This document shows positions 1-7,237 of a stretch of 19,269 bases of DNA, in pieces. The DNA lies in assembly GCA_000437255.1 (NCBI GenBank), contig FR899056.1:5747-25015 (forward strand). The letters run 5' to 3'. This stretch comes from Ruminococcus sp. CAG:403 (GTDB lineage: Bacteria; Bacillota; Clostridia; Oscillospirales; Ruminococcaceae). The position numbers were made by a program, and so were the translations under genes. Within the stretch, counting starts at the first letter, position 1, and every line of letters starts with the position of its first letter. The notes under the pieces are model-generated. The model was not told where the DNA came from, searched no databases, and was given only the letters and a program-made list of their open reading frames with translations.

Positions 1-26
1 CCGTTTTTTGGAATCGTCTATTATGG

Positions 27-779
27 TCAGAAGTCACTTTTTTGATAAAATCGCTTTCTGTATTCTGCCGGCGTATCACCCATTTCTTTCTGAAAACATT
101 GAATAAAATGACTCTGCGAAGAAAAGTAATAATATGCCGCCAGATCGGAATAGGAGATTTCCGAGGTAGTAAGCAGTTCCGCTGCCGCATGAATCTTTTC
201 CGAGAGAATATATTGATGCAGTGTCTTTCCTGTTTCACGATGAAATAGCGTGGAAAGGTAACTGCGATTTAATGAAAGCGCATCTGCAAGCTGTGCAGTC
301 TGAATGGGTTCCTGCAAATGCATCGAAATATATTCCATCGCTTTTCGGACATGCAAAGAACATGCCGGCTCTTTGCGTGCATTCTGCATGCGCTTGGTAA
401 AATCCAGAATCATTTCATTGTACAGCGTTGTAATGGATGAAATACTTTGAAGATTATCCATCTTTTGAATGAACAAGTCACTCAGAGTATACGCTACTTC
501 CCGATCCAATCCTTGTTCCACACAAATTCGAGTAATCAGCGCAACTGCAACCACAAAATGATACCGTGCATTTTGCAATGCATTGTTGGAAAGCTTCCCG
601 TAAGATGCGCCGCTATAGATCTGCTCATTTTTCGCATCCATCAGATATTGAGATACTTTTTTCACATCACCAGATGCCACTGCATGATAAAACTGAAATT
701 CCAAGTGATATTCCAAGTGCTGCATTTGTGCTTCCCGCCGCTGAAACAACTGCTGATGCAGATCTCGATTCATACTCAT
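27..779 (-). CDS. AraC-family transcriptional regulator
   Basis: A 250-residue cytoplasmic DNA-binding regulator. The last ~105 residues form the double helix-turn-helix AraC domain: the first helix-turn-helix lies around QLADALSLNRSYLSTLFH, the second around SYSDLAAYYYFSSQSHFIQCF, followed by the typical ending GDTPAEYRKRF. The first ~145 residues are helical and lack a clear cupin sugar-binding fold, as in YesN-like regulators, so the ligand is unknown. The frame stays open another 51 codons upstream, but the ATG at 779 has AGGAAG about 8 nt before it and the upstream residues look like translated promoter, so I chose 779. It is transcribed divergently from the GH5 glycosidase and probably controls it; that role is inferred from position only. 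Confidence 0.9.
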   Translation of the reverse strand: MSMNRDLHQQLFQRREAQMQHLEYHLEFQFYHAVASGDVKKVSQYLMDAKNEQIYSGASYGKLSNNALQNARYHFVVAVALITRICVEQGLDREVAYTLSDLFIQKMDNLQSISSITTLYNEMILDFTKRMQNARKEPACSLHVRKAMEYISMHLQEPIQTAQLADALSLNRSYLSTLFHRETGKTLHQYILSEKIHAAAELLTTSEISYSDLAAYYYFSSQSHFIQCFQKEMGDTPAEYRKRFYQKSDF

Positions 780-800
780 ATCGATCACTTCCTTTTTCTT

Positions 801-829
801 ATCATACAACATTTCTGATAAAAAAGCAA
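801..829 (-). promoter_or_regulatory. Candidate sigma-A promoter of the AraC gene
   Basis: Read on the minus strand, TTGCTT (824-829) and TATGAT (801-806) are separated by exactly 17 bp. The -10 element lies about 22 bp upstream of the chosen start codon at 779, leaving a very short leader. Seen by eye only. Confidence 0.5.
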
Positions 830-845
830 CAAAAAATATATACCC

Positions 846-894
846 TTTTGCAAAATGCGGATATAATAAAACCATCCTAATGGATAGATATCCG
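846..894. promoter_or_regulatory. GH5 promoter region with candidate operator palindromes
   Basis: On the plus strand there is a perfect -10 hexamer TATAAT (862-867) without a recognisable -35 hexamer, which suggests activator dependence. The region holds a perfect palindrome TTTTGCAAAA (846-855) just upstream of the -10, and an inverted repeat CGGATAT (858-864) / ATATCCG (888-894) that overlaps it. These are candidate binding sites for the divergent AraC regulator; the assignment is inference. Confidence 0.4.
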
Positions 895-934
895 AAAATC
901 AATCTTATAAAAATACAGAAAGGAACGATCAATC

Positions 935-1969
935 ATGCGTACATTTGATGGATTTTTGCACGGCGTAAACCTCGGAGGCTGGCTCTCTCAAACCAACGAT
1001 TTCTCCACCGCTCATTTTGAACAATTTATCACAGAACAAGACATTGCCTACATTGCTTCGTTAAACCTGGATCATGTTCGTGTTCCAATTGATTATATGC
1101 TGCTGGAAGAAGAAGACGGCACCAAGAAGCAGGAAGGCTATCATTACCTGGATCAGTGTCTGAGCTGGTGCAAACAGTATGGTTTGCACATGATCATTGA
1201 TCTGCACAAAACCTATGGCTACTCCTTTGATCCACTGGATAAGACGGATAAAGTCATTTTCTTCTCCGATGCAGCTTTACAGGAACGCTTCTTCGCCCTC
1301 TGGCGCACCCTTGCAACCCGGTATGGTGCTGAACACGATGTGGTCGCATTTGAACTGCTGAACGAAATTGTGCAACCGGAAGTGTCAGATGCATGGAATG
1401 AAATTGCCCTGCATGCCATCCAGGAAATCCGAACCATTGCACCGGATACCTGGATCATCTTCGGTGGCACCCGATACAACAGCGTGGTCAGTGTTCCAGA
1501 ACTAGCAGATCCGCACGATGATAAAGTGGTTTATACCTTCCACAGCTATGAACCGCTGATCTTTACCCATCAGGGTGCATATTGGGTAGATGGCATGCCG
1601 TCTGATTTCCGCATTGCTTATCCGGAATCTGTGGAAGAATACCGCAAGCAAAGTACACGCCTCACACAGGAATTAGCGGGTGCCATTTTCTCAGAAGGTC
1701 TGCAAAAGATGGATACTTCCTTCTTTGAATCCCTCTTTTTACCGGCATTGGAATTTGCCGAAAAGCGCAATATTCCATTGTACTGCGGCGAATATGGCGT
1801 AATTGACCTGGCAGATGATGCCTCCAAAATCAACTGGGCAGCAGATATCTGTTCTGTTTTCGACCAATACAAAATTGGCAGAGCATACTGGAATTACAAA
1901 GAAAAGGACTTTGGCATTGTTAACATTCCGGAAGATGCAGTACGAAGAAAACTGGCAGAAAAATTATAA
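935..1969 (+). CDS. Glycoside hydrolase family 5 (cellulase-like), cytoplasmic
   Basis: A 344-residue single-domain (beta/alpha)8 glycosidase that hydrolyses beta-glycosidic bonds by a retaining mechanism. The family GH5 signature is clear: the opening HGVNLGGWL (9-17), VRVPIDY (48-54), IIDLHKTYG (87-95), the acid/base motif LLNE with Glu144, HSYEP (203-207), the nucleophile in YCGEYGV with Glu286, and YWNYKEKDFGI near the C-terminus. There is no signal peptide, carbohydrate-binding module or dockerin. It should therefore act on short imported beta-glucans or other oligosaccharides rather than on polymer outside the cell. The start has AGGAAC upstream at normal spacing. The gene is monocistronic, ending in the hairpin terminator at 2016-2051. 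The exact subfamily and substrate cannot be read from the sequence. Confidence 0.9.
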   Translation: MRTFDGFLHGVNLGGWLSQTNDFSTAHFEQFITEQDIAYIASLNLDHVRVPIDYMLLEEEDGTKKQEGYHYLDQCLSWCKQYGLHMIIDLHKTYGYSFDPLDKTDKVIFFSDAALQERFFALWRTLATRYGAEHDVVAFELLNEIVQPEVSDAWNEIALHAIQEIRTIAPDTWIIFGGTRYNSVVSVPELADPHDDKVVYTFHSYEPLIFTHQGAYWVDGMPSDFRIAYPESVEEYRKQSTRLTQELAGAIFSEGLQKMDTSFFESLFLPALEFAEKRNIPLYCGEYGVIDLADDASKINWAADICSVFDQYKIGRAYWNYKEKDFGIVNIPEDAVRRKLAEKL

Positions 1970-2015
1970 GAATTTGCTTCTTTCAAATTCTCGATTTTTT
2001 CTTTCCCATCCTCTC

Positions 2016-2051
2016 AAAAAAGTCCGCAAGGTACTCCCTTGCGGACTTTTT
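2016..2051. terminator. Bidirectional rho-independent terminator
   Basis: A 10-bp perfect stem, AGTCCGCAAG (2021-2030) with CTTGCGGACT (2038-2047), has a 7-nt loop and is flanked by an A run on the left and a T run on the right. It lies between the convergent GH5 gene (+) and the GNAT gene (-) and can serve both. Confidence 0.88.
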
Positions 2052-2070
2052 ATTTTTACTTGATATTACT

Positions 2071-2328
2071 TTACGAAACAGCGTGCTTTTCCAGCCAATG
2101 CTTTGCATAAGAACAAGTTGCTGTCACTGTTCCATGCTTTGCTTGAATTTGCTCCACTGCCATCTGAACCAACTGCCCGGCAATTCCCTGTCCTCGCAGC
2201 GAATCATCTACAACAGTATGATCGATACAATAAACACCCGGTTCTACTTCTGGAAATGTAATTTCCGCTAAAACCGTCCCGCTTGGATCGGCATAATAAA
2301 TACGCTGTGCTTCCACTTGATACTGCAT
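2071..2328 (-). CDS. Small GNAT-like N-acetyltransferase (YjdJ-type)
   Basis: An 85-residue protein of the short GCN5-related acetyltransferase group. Visible landmarks are the N-terminal beta strands (RIYYADPSGTVLAEITFPE), the strand IDHTVVDDSLRGQGIAGQLV, which carries the acetyl-CoA pyrophosphate loop in the form R-G-Q-G-I-A, and the C-terminal SYAKHWLEKH (compare the family pattern YA..W...H). The length is normal for this minimal family. The reading frame extends upstream, but the ATG at 2328 has GGAGGG at proper spacing and overlaps the TGA of the preceding gene by one base (TGATG), so the two genes are translationally coupled. The substrate is unknown; members of this family are poorly characterised. 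Confidence 0.8.
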   Translation of the reverse strand: MQYQVEAQRIYYADPSGTVLAEITFPEVEPGVYCIDHTVVDDSLRGQGIAGQLVQMAVEQIQAKHGTVTATCSYAKHWLEKHAVS

Positions 2329-2522
2329 CAAATTCCCTCCTTCCATTCTATGAAATCGCCTTCCTGCAAGTTCTGTTCCCGTAACACACGATCGGCAATC
2401 GAAATCCACTGTTCTGTACCTTTCTCATCCTGAATCTGAACACGGCACATTGGCTCCTGTCCTTCCGGAACCCCTTCACAGCCATAATCCTCTTCATAAA
2501 TGTTTAAGATTTTATACTGCAT
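2328..2522 (-). CDS. Small acidic protein of unknown function (64 aa)
   Basis: I do not recognise this family with certainty. It is a 64-residue acidic soluble protein with two cysteines (in YGCEGVP and PMCRVQI) and a C-terminal stretch resembling a small beta-barrel (GTEQWISIADRVL ... EGDFIEWKEG). There is no membrane segment or signal peptide. The AGGAG ribosome binding site sits about 8 nt before the ATG. The gene is coupled by a one-base overlap to the GNAT gene, so the two probably share a function. Only about 40 bp separate its start from the terminator of the symporter gene, so it may be read partly by readthrough. A regulatory or binding partner of the acetyltransferase is possible but speculative. 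Confidence 0.7.
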   Translation of the reverse strand: MQYKILNIYEEDYGCEGVPEGQEPMCRVQIQDEKGTEQWISIADRVLREQNLQEGDFIEWKEGI

Positions 2523-2562
2523 ATTATCTGCTCCTTAGGATTTCTTTTTTCCTTTAAAATAT

Positions 2563-2595
2563 AATCTGCCATGCAATGAAAAAGCATGGCAGATT
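2563..2595 (-). terminator. Rho-independent terminator of the symporter gene
   Basis: A perfect 12-bp stem, AATCTGCCATGC (2563-2574) with GCATGGCAGATT (2584-2595), has a 9-nt loop. On the minus strand it follows the symporter stop codon directly and is followed by a T-rich run (atatttt). Confidence 0.85.
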
Positions 2596-2603
2596 GTTTG
2601 TCT

Positions 2604-4019
2604 TTATTTGGCAAGTTTATGTGCACCGCTTCGGAAATATGCTTTCGTATCGGCAGCAATAATACCGGACAACGCCAGCAATGCAATGATGTTCGGAATT
2701 GCCATCAATCCATTGAAGATATCCGCAATGTTCCAAACAGCTTCTACCGTCAAATAAGGCCCAATGAAGACTGCTGCAATATACAGCCAACGATAAACCA
2801 AGGTAACGGTTTTATGAGAGCCGGTCAGATAAGCCAAACAACGTTCTGAATAATAACTCCAGCCCAAAATTGTTGTAAACGCAAAGAAAATCAGGCAAAT
2901 CATCAAAACAAAAGAAGCGACTTCATTCGGAAACGGAAGTCCATGCTGGAAGGCATCCATTGTAACTGCAACACCTTCTAAGCCCTTATCCCAGCTTCCA
3001 GCCAAAACGATCGAAAGACCAGTCATGGTACAAACTACGATGGTATCAATAAAAGTACCGGTCATAGTAACCAAACCCTGACGAACCGGTTCCTTAGTCT
3101 TTGCAGCAGCTGCTGCAATTGGCGCAGAACCCAAACCAGCTTCGTTGGAGAAAATCCCTCTGGAAACACCCTTTTGCATGGCAATTAAAATGGTTCCCAA
3201 TGCACCGCCGGCAATCTGCCGCACACCAAATGCACTTTCTACAATTTCTACAACCGCAGCAGGAATTTTTGTGATATTGCAAATAATTAAGATCAAACAG
3301 AACAGAATGTAAAGAACTGCCATAAACGGAACAACGACCTGCGAAACACTTGAAATTCGCTTTAAACCGCCAATTACAACCAATGCAACAAACAGCGTTA
3401 CAAACAGTCCTGCTACAACAGTGGCAATGGTGTAATCCTGTCCAAACAAATGAAACAGAACATGCTCTCCGTTCGGGTCAAAGAAATTGTTGGCAGCGGA
3501 AGTAATTCCGTTGATTTGCGTAATGGTACCAATTCCAAGCAGACCAGCCAACACGCCGAAGCATGCAAATAATTTTGCCAACCACTTCCAACGTGCACCC
3601 ATTCCTTTTTCAATGTAATAGAATGGGCCGCCCAGGTATTGTCCATTTTTATCCACTGTTCGGTATTTAATGGCCAGGAATCCTTCTGCATACTTAGTCG
3701 CCATTCCCAAAAGAGCTGCAATTTCCATCCAGAACAGTGCGCCCGGGCCGCCTGCAACCAATGCCGTTGCAACCCCTACGATGTTTCCTGTTCCGATGGT
3801 CGCAGAAAGAGCGGTACACAATGCACCAAAGCTCGTCACTTCTCCTTCGCCGTCCTCTTCATTTTTCACCATAAATTTCAGCGCTTTTCCAAGGTGACGA
3901 ATTTGCAGAGCACCGACTCGAATGGTCAGCCAGATTCCGCATGCCATAATCAACACGATGAGTGGGATTCCCCATACCCAGCCGTCTATGGTTTCGATCC
4001 ACTGATTGAATTGATCCAC
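2604..4019 (-). CDS. Sodium:alanine/glycine symporter (AGCS family)
   Basis: A 471-residue integral membrane protein of the alanine or glycine:cation symporter family (TC 2.A.25; AlsT/AgcS type), of normal family length. It imports alanine or glycine with Na+. Family landmarks are the N-terminal GIPLIVLIMACGIWLTIR helix, the conserved block SATIGTGNIVGVATAL followed by GGPGALFWMEIAA (about 72-101), KYAEG, GGPFYYIEKG, FSNEAGLGSAPIAAAAAKT (about 293-311) and the helix FFAFTTILGWSYYSERC. About ten to eleven hydrophobic segments are visible. Translation starts at GTG (4019): an in-frame TGA lies just upstream and GAGAGG precedes it at a slightly long spacing. Terminators lie on both sides, so it is probably monocistronic, and it is separated from the fumarate operon by a hairpin. 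No strong promoter is visible in the 86-bp gap upstream. Confidence 0.95.
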   Translation of the reverse strand: MDQFNQWIETIDGWVWGIPLIVLIMACGIWLTIRVGALQIRHLGKALKFMVKNEEDGEGEVTSFGALCTALSATIGTGNIVGVATALVAGGPGALFWMEIAALLGMATKYAEGFLAIKYRTVDKNGQYLGGPFYYIEKGMGARWKWLAKLFACFGVLAGLLGIGTITQINGITSAANNFFDPNGEHVLFHLFGQDYTIATVVAGLFVTLFVALVVIGGLKRISSVSQVVVPFMAVLYILFCLILIICNITKIPAAVVEIVESAFGVRQIAGGALGTILIAMQKGVSRGIFSNEAGLGSAPIAAAAAKTKEPVRQGLVTMTGTFIDTIVVCTMTGLSIVLAGSWDKGLEGVAVTMDAFQHGLPFPNEVASFVLMICLIFFAFTTILGWSYYSERCLAYLTGSHKTVTLVYRWLYIAAVFIGPYLTVEAVWNIADIFNGLMAIPNIIALLALSGIIAADTKAYFRSGAHKLAK

Positions 4020-4050
4020 TTTTTCTTCATCCTCTCATAATTAAAAAATA

Positions 4051-4082
4051 CAGGGTACGGAATGGTCACACTCCGTACCCTG
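4051..4082 (-). terminator. Terminator of the fumC-hdr-flx-frd operon
   Basis: A perfect 11-bp stem, CAGGGTACGGA (4051-4061) with TCCGTACCCTG (4072-4082), has a 10-nt loop. On the minus strand it is followed by tattttttaatt. It lies directly after the last operon gene and before the symporter gene. Confidence 0.88.
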
Positions 4083-4105
4083 CTTACAACTTGTTTTATA
4101 CCGAC

Positions 4106-5701
4106 TTATTTTACTTTTCTGGTATAATCCGGCAGCAGCATCGGAGAAACTGCTGTCGCAGTAATTCCGGCCTCATCCAGTTCCTTCTGGAAGCGGTCAA
4201 CATGATCCAAGGTCAACTTACCAACTGTTACAGTCTTTGCCTTAGCAGCTGCATGCACACCAGCATTCCGACCGAATACGATAACATCCAGCAAAGAGTT
4301 ACCCATCAGACGGTTTCTGCCGTGTACACCACCAGCAGCCTCACCGGCAACAAACAGGTTCGGTACGTTAGTTTCACTTGTCACATCTACGTCTACACCA
4401 CCGTTTTGATAGTGCAGGGTCGGATATACGATAATCGGCTGTTTCCGAATATCAATACCATATTTTCCAAACATCCGCAGCATAGCCGGGATTCTCTTTT
4501 CAATGGTACCAGCGCCATTCTTCAGTTCGATCATTGGTGTATCCAGCCATACGCCCTGTCCTTCCGGCGTATTGACCTGATTGCCACGCTTACATTCCCG
4601 AATGATAGAAGCAGCTGCAACGTCACGTGTTTCCAGCGGATGCATGAAAACTTCGCCGTTTACATTAACCAGCTTTGCACCCAGAGAACGTACCTTTTCA
4701 GTTACCAGTGCACCAAAGATCTGTTCTGGGAATGCTGCACCAGTCGGATGGTACTGCAAGGTATCCTGATACAGCAGCTTTGCACCAACACGATATGCCA
4801 GTACCAAACCATCTGCTGTTGCACCGTAGTGGTTTGAAGTCGGGAAGCCCTGATAGTGCATTCTGCCTGCACCGCCAGTTGCAACAATTACAACCTTTGC
4901 CTTTGCAATCAGAATCTCACCCGTTTCCATATTCTGGAGTACAGCGCCTGCACACTGTCCCTTGTCATCCAGGATCAGTTCAATTGCAGAAGTGAAATCG
5001 ATTACCGGAATCTTACGGTTCAGAACTTCATCTCTCAAAGTACGCATGATTTCTGCACCAGAATAGTCCTTTGCAGCATGCATTCTCTTTCTGGAAGTAC
5101 CGCCGCCGTGTGTGGTAATCATATTGCCCTCTGCATCCTTATCGAATTCAACGCCCAGGTCATTCAGCCACTTAATACAAATCGGTGCATCGGTAACCAG
5201 CTTGTAAACCAGTTCCTTCTTTGCAGCGAAATGTCCGCCGCCATATGCATCCAGGAAGTGCTGTGCCGGGGAATCGTTCGGCTTATCAGCTGCCTGAATA
5301 CCACCTTCTGCCATCATGGTGTTTGCATCACCGATTCGCAGCTTGGTTACGATCATAACCTTTTCGCCAGCCTTATCTGCTTCAATTGCAGCAGATGCGC
5401 CAGCGCCGCCGCCGCCGATGATCAGAACATCGGTCTCATAATCCGGGCAGGAAAGATCCGGACGCTGATCCAGAACACGGCTCTTGCCCTGCAACAGAGT
5501 AATCAGTTCCTTCGGTGCCTTTTCACCCTTATTCGGGCCGACCTGCAAAATACCAAACTGATCATCCCGATAGTCCGGATGATAGGTTGCCAGGAGTTCG
5601 TCCTTTTCCTCTGCTGTCATTCTTCTGGGTTCCAAAGCTGCATTTGCTTCTCTTGCAGCTTCCACCTTTTTAATGGATTCCAGCATTTCTTCTGTATACA
5701 T
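4106..5701 (-). CDS. FAD-dependent fumarate reductase/succinate dehydrogenase flavoprotein (TfrA/FrdA-like)
   Basis: A 531-residue soluble flavoprotein predicted to reduce fumarate to succinate (or the reverse). After an unusual ~90-residue helical N-terminal extension comes the FAD-binding motif VLIIGGGGAGASAA (92-105) and then the fumarate reductase fold: QYHPTG (His318), ETRDVAA (Arg359), the substrate-binding His430 in PTLHYQNGG, and GEAAGGVHGRNRLMGNSLLDVIVFGR (453-478). Two departures from classical FrdA/SdhA stand out. The histidine that binds FAD covalently (in SHT.AAEGG) is replaced by Asn127 in ANTMMAEGG, so FAD should be non-covalent. The protein also ends soon after the FAD domain, without the C-terminal helical domain. 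GGGGAGG-type Shine-Dalgarno precedes the ATG. It is the last gene of the operon, 15 nt after its Fe-S partner. Related names include thiol:fumarate reductase subunit A; L-aspartate oxidase is less likely in this context. Confidence 0.88.
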   Translation of the reverse strand: MYTEEMLESIKKVEAAREANAALEPRRMTAEEKDELLATYHPDYRDDQFGILQVGPNKGEKAPKELITLLQGKSRVLDQRPDLSCPDYETDVLIIGGGGAGASAAIEADKAGEKVMIVTKLRIGDANTMMAEGGIQAADKPNDSPAQHFLDAYGGGHFAAKKELVYKLVTDAPICIKWLNDLGVEFDKDAEGNMITTHGGGTSRKRMHAAKDYSGAEIMRTLRDEVLNRKIPVIDFTSAIELILDDKGQCAGAVLQNMETGEILIAKAKVVIVATGGAGRMHYQGFPTSNHYGATADGLVLAYRVGAKLLYQDTLQYHPTGAAFPEQIFGALVTEKVRSLGAKLVNVNGEVFMHPLETRDVAAASIIRECKRGNQVNTPEGQGVWLDTPMIELKNGAGTIEKRIPAMLRMFGKYGIDIRKQPIIVYPTLHYQNGGVDVDVTSETNVPNLFVAGEAAGGVHGRNRLMGNSLLDVIVFGRNAGVHAAAKAKTVTVGKLTLDHVDRFQKELDEAGITATAVSPMLLPDYTRKVK

Positions 5702-5716
5702 TTGCAGTTCCTCCCC

Positions 5717-6391
5717 TTACTTTTCGATCTCTCTTGTATTGTACTTTTCACGGATTGCAGCATCATCCAATGCCATCATAGCCTGGATTGCTTCTTCGCA
5801 CTTACCGCTTTCAATTTCTTCTACCCGATCTTTCAGGTGCTTGCATTCCGGTGCAATGTACTTTCCGTTCAGACGTCTTGCCAGCATTGCAACCTGCGGA
5901 TGGGAAATTCCAGCCGGGCAGCGTGTGGAGCAGCAGCCGCACATTACGCAGTCGAAAGACTCTTCTGCGCACTTTTCATATTCTGCACGCTGTGCATAGG
6001 CAATGTACTGCATAACGTTCAGACCCTGTGTACAGGCATTGGTACAGGAATTACAACCGATACAAGAATAGATTTCCGGATAGGTCTCCATCATAATCTG
6101 TTCAGTCGGACGAATTTCTTCAATATCATAAGTTTCCTTAATCAGCGGGAAGAACGGCAGCTGTGTCAGTGTCATACCTTCCTCAACCTGTGTAGAACAT
6201 GCCAGGCAAACCTTCAGTTCCCGGTCTCCTCTTACACGATATACAGTTGCACAGGCACCGCAGAAACCATTTCGGCAGCCACAGCCACGAATCAGTTTAT
6301 AGCCAGCGTACTCAAACGCACCCATGATGGTCAGGCTGGCAGGTACCTCGTACTTTTTGCCCATAATGAAAACATTTACCATCTGTTCCAT
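5717..6391 (-). CDS. Fe-S electron-transfer subunit (FrdB/TfrB N-terminal-like: 2Fe-2S plus two 4Fe-4S)
   Basis: A 224-residue cytoplasmic iron-sulfur protein, presumed partner of the FrdA-like flavoprotein. The N-terminal ferredoxin fold carries a [2Fe-2S] motif in GCGCRNGFCGACA (Cys39, 44, 47) with a distal Cys62, plus extra cysteines 37 and 65. The C-terminal half carries two full [4Fe-4S] motifs: CIGCNSCTNAC (Cys110, 113, 116, 120) and CVMCGCCSTRC (Cys148, 151, 154, 158). Classical FrdB has one 4Fe-4S and one 3Fe-4S site; here both four-cysteine motifs are complete. It resembles the first half of methanogen TfrB but lacks the HdrB-like CCG domain, which this operon encodes separately. Of two in-frame ATGs, that at 6391 has AAGGAG at 7-nt spacing, whereas 6397 is too close. 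It lies 18 nt after flxA and 15 nt before the flavoprotein. Confidence 0.85.
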   Translation of the reverse strand: MEQMVNVFIMGKKYEVPASLTIMGAFEYAGYKLIRGCGCRNGFCGACATVYRVRGDRELKVCLACSTQVEEGMTLTQLPFFPLIKETYDIEEIRPTEQIMMETYPEIYSCIGCNSCTNACTQGLNVMQYIAYAQRAEYEKCAEESFDCVMCGCCSTRCPAGISHPQVAMLARRLNGKYIAPECKHLKDRVEEIESGKCEEAIQAMMALDDAAIREKYNTREIEK

Positions 6392-6409
6392 GATCATTCT
6401 CCTTTTCCA

Positions 6410-7237
6410 TTAATATTCATCCGGAAGCTCGCCCAGTTGATCATAGCGGAATACCGGACCGTCCTTGCAGACATATTTATTTCCAATATTGCATCGACCG
6501 CACTTTCCAATTCCACACTTCATACGAAGTTCCATGGTGGTGAAAACTTGTGTTTCGTTAAAGCCAAGTTCTTTCAAGCCGGCCAATGTAAACTTGATCA
6601 TGATGGGAGGTCCGCAGATCAAAACGGTACTGTTCAAATCTGGGTTCAGTTCTTTTACGAAGTTTGGAACGAAACCAACGTGGCCGTCCCAGCCTTCCTG
6701 TTCCCGGTCGATGGTCAAATCTACTCGAACATTCTCATCTGCCATCCATTCATCGATGATTTCCTGATAGTCAACCAGGTCATCTGCGGAACGGGAACCG
6801 TAGATGATATGGACGTTTCCATAATCCTCTTTCTTATCCCGTACATAGTTGATAACGGAACGAAGCGGAGCAAGACCGATACCGCCGGCGATGAAAATCA
6901 GATTCTGCTTCTTGAGCACGGTATCAACCGGGAATCCGTTTCCATATGGCCCACGAATGGTAATTTCCTGACCGGGTTCCATCATATGCAGCCAGCTGGT
7001 CAGGCAGCCGCACTTCTTAATGCTGAATTCCATAAAGGCTTCATTGGTTGGAGAAGAGGTAATGGAAAACATACCTTCTCCGACACCCGGAATCGAAAGC
7101 ATTGCACATTGACCAGGAATATGTTCAAATACCTTCTTACCGTCCAAACCTACTACACGGAAGGTTTTTACATCAGGAGTATCCGTACGAATGTCTGTTA
7201 CCACACCAATCTTCGGAATCAAAGCTTCTTCCTTCAT
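6410..7237 (-). CDS. flxA: FAD/NAD(P)-binding electron-input subunit, FlxA-like (PyrK/AsrB type)
   Basis: A 275-residue ferredoxin-NADP reductase-fold protein that should oxidise NAD(P)H and feed electrons to the Flx-Hdr complex. The FAD-binding barrel includes GMFSITSSP (55-63). The NAD domain has GGIGLAPLR (118-126) and CGPP (209-212). The C-terminus binds [2Fe-2S] through C-x4-C-x2-C-x7-C (Cys241, 246, 249, 257), exactly as in PyrK, the AsrB subunit of sulfite reductase, and FlxA. The frame is open further upstream, but the ATG at 7237 has GGAGGG about 8 nt before it and overlaps the flxB stop by one base (TAATG), so it is translationally coupled. FlxA of Desulfovibrio vulgaris is the NADH-oxidising subunit of FlxABCD-HdrABC; the same role here is inferred from family and context. 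Confidence 0.88.
   Translation of the reverse strand: MKEEALIPKIGVVTDIRTDTPDVKTFRVVGLDGKKVFEHIPGQCAMLSIPGVGEGMFSITSSPTNEAFMEFSIKKCGCLTSWLHMMEPGQEITIRGPYGNGFPVDTVLKKQNLIFIAGGIGLAPLRSVINYVRDKKEDYGNVHIIYGSRSADDLVDYQEIIDEWMADENVRVDLTIDREQEGWDGHVGFVPNFVKELNPDLNSTVLICGPPIMIKFTLAGLKELGFNETQVFTTMELRMKCGIGKCGRCNIGNKYVCKDGPVFRYDQLGELPDEY

Noticed and set aside
780..932. 51-codon N-terminal extension of the AraC regulator
   Set aside because: The extra residues are hydrophobic translated promoter sequence; the ATG at 779 has a proper ribosome binding site and a promoter lies within the extension.
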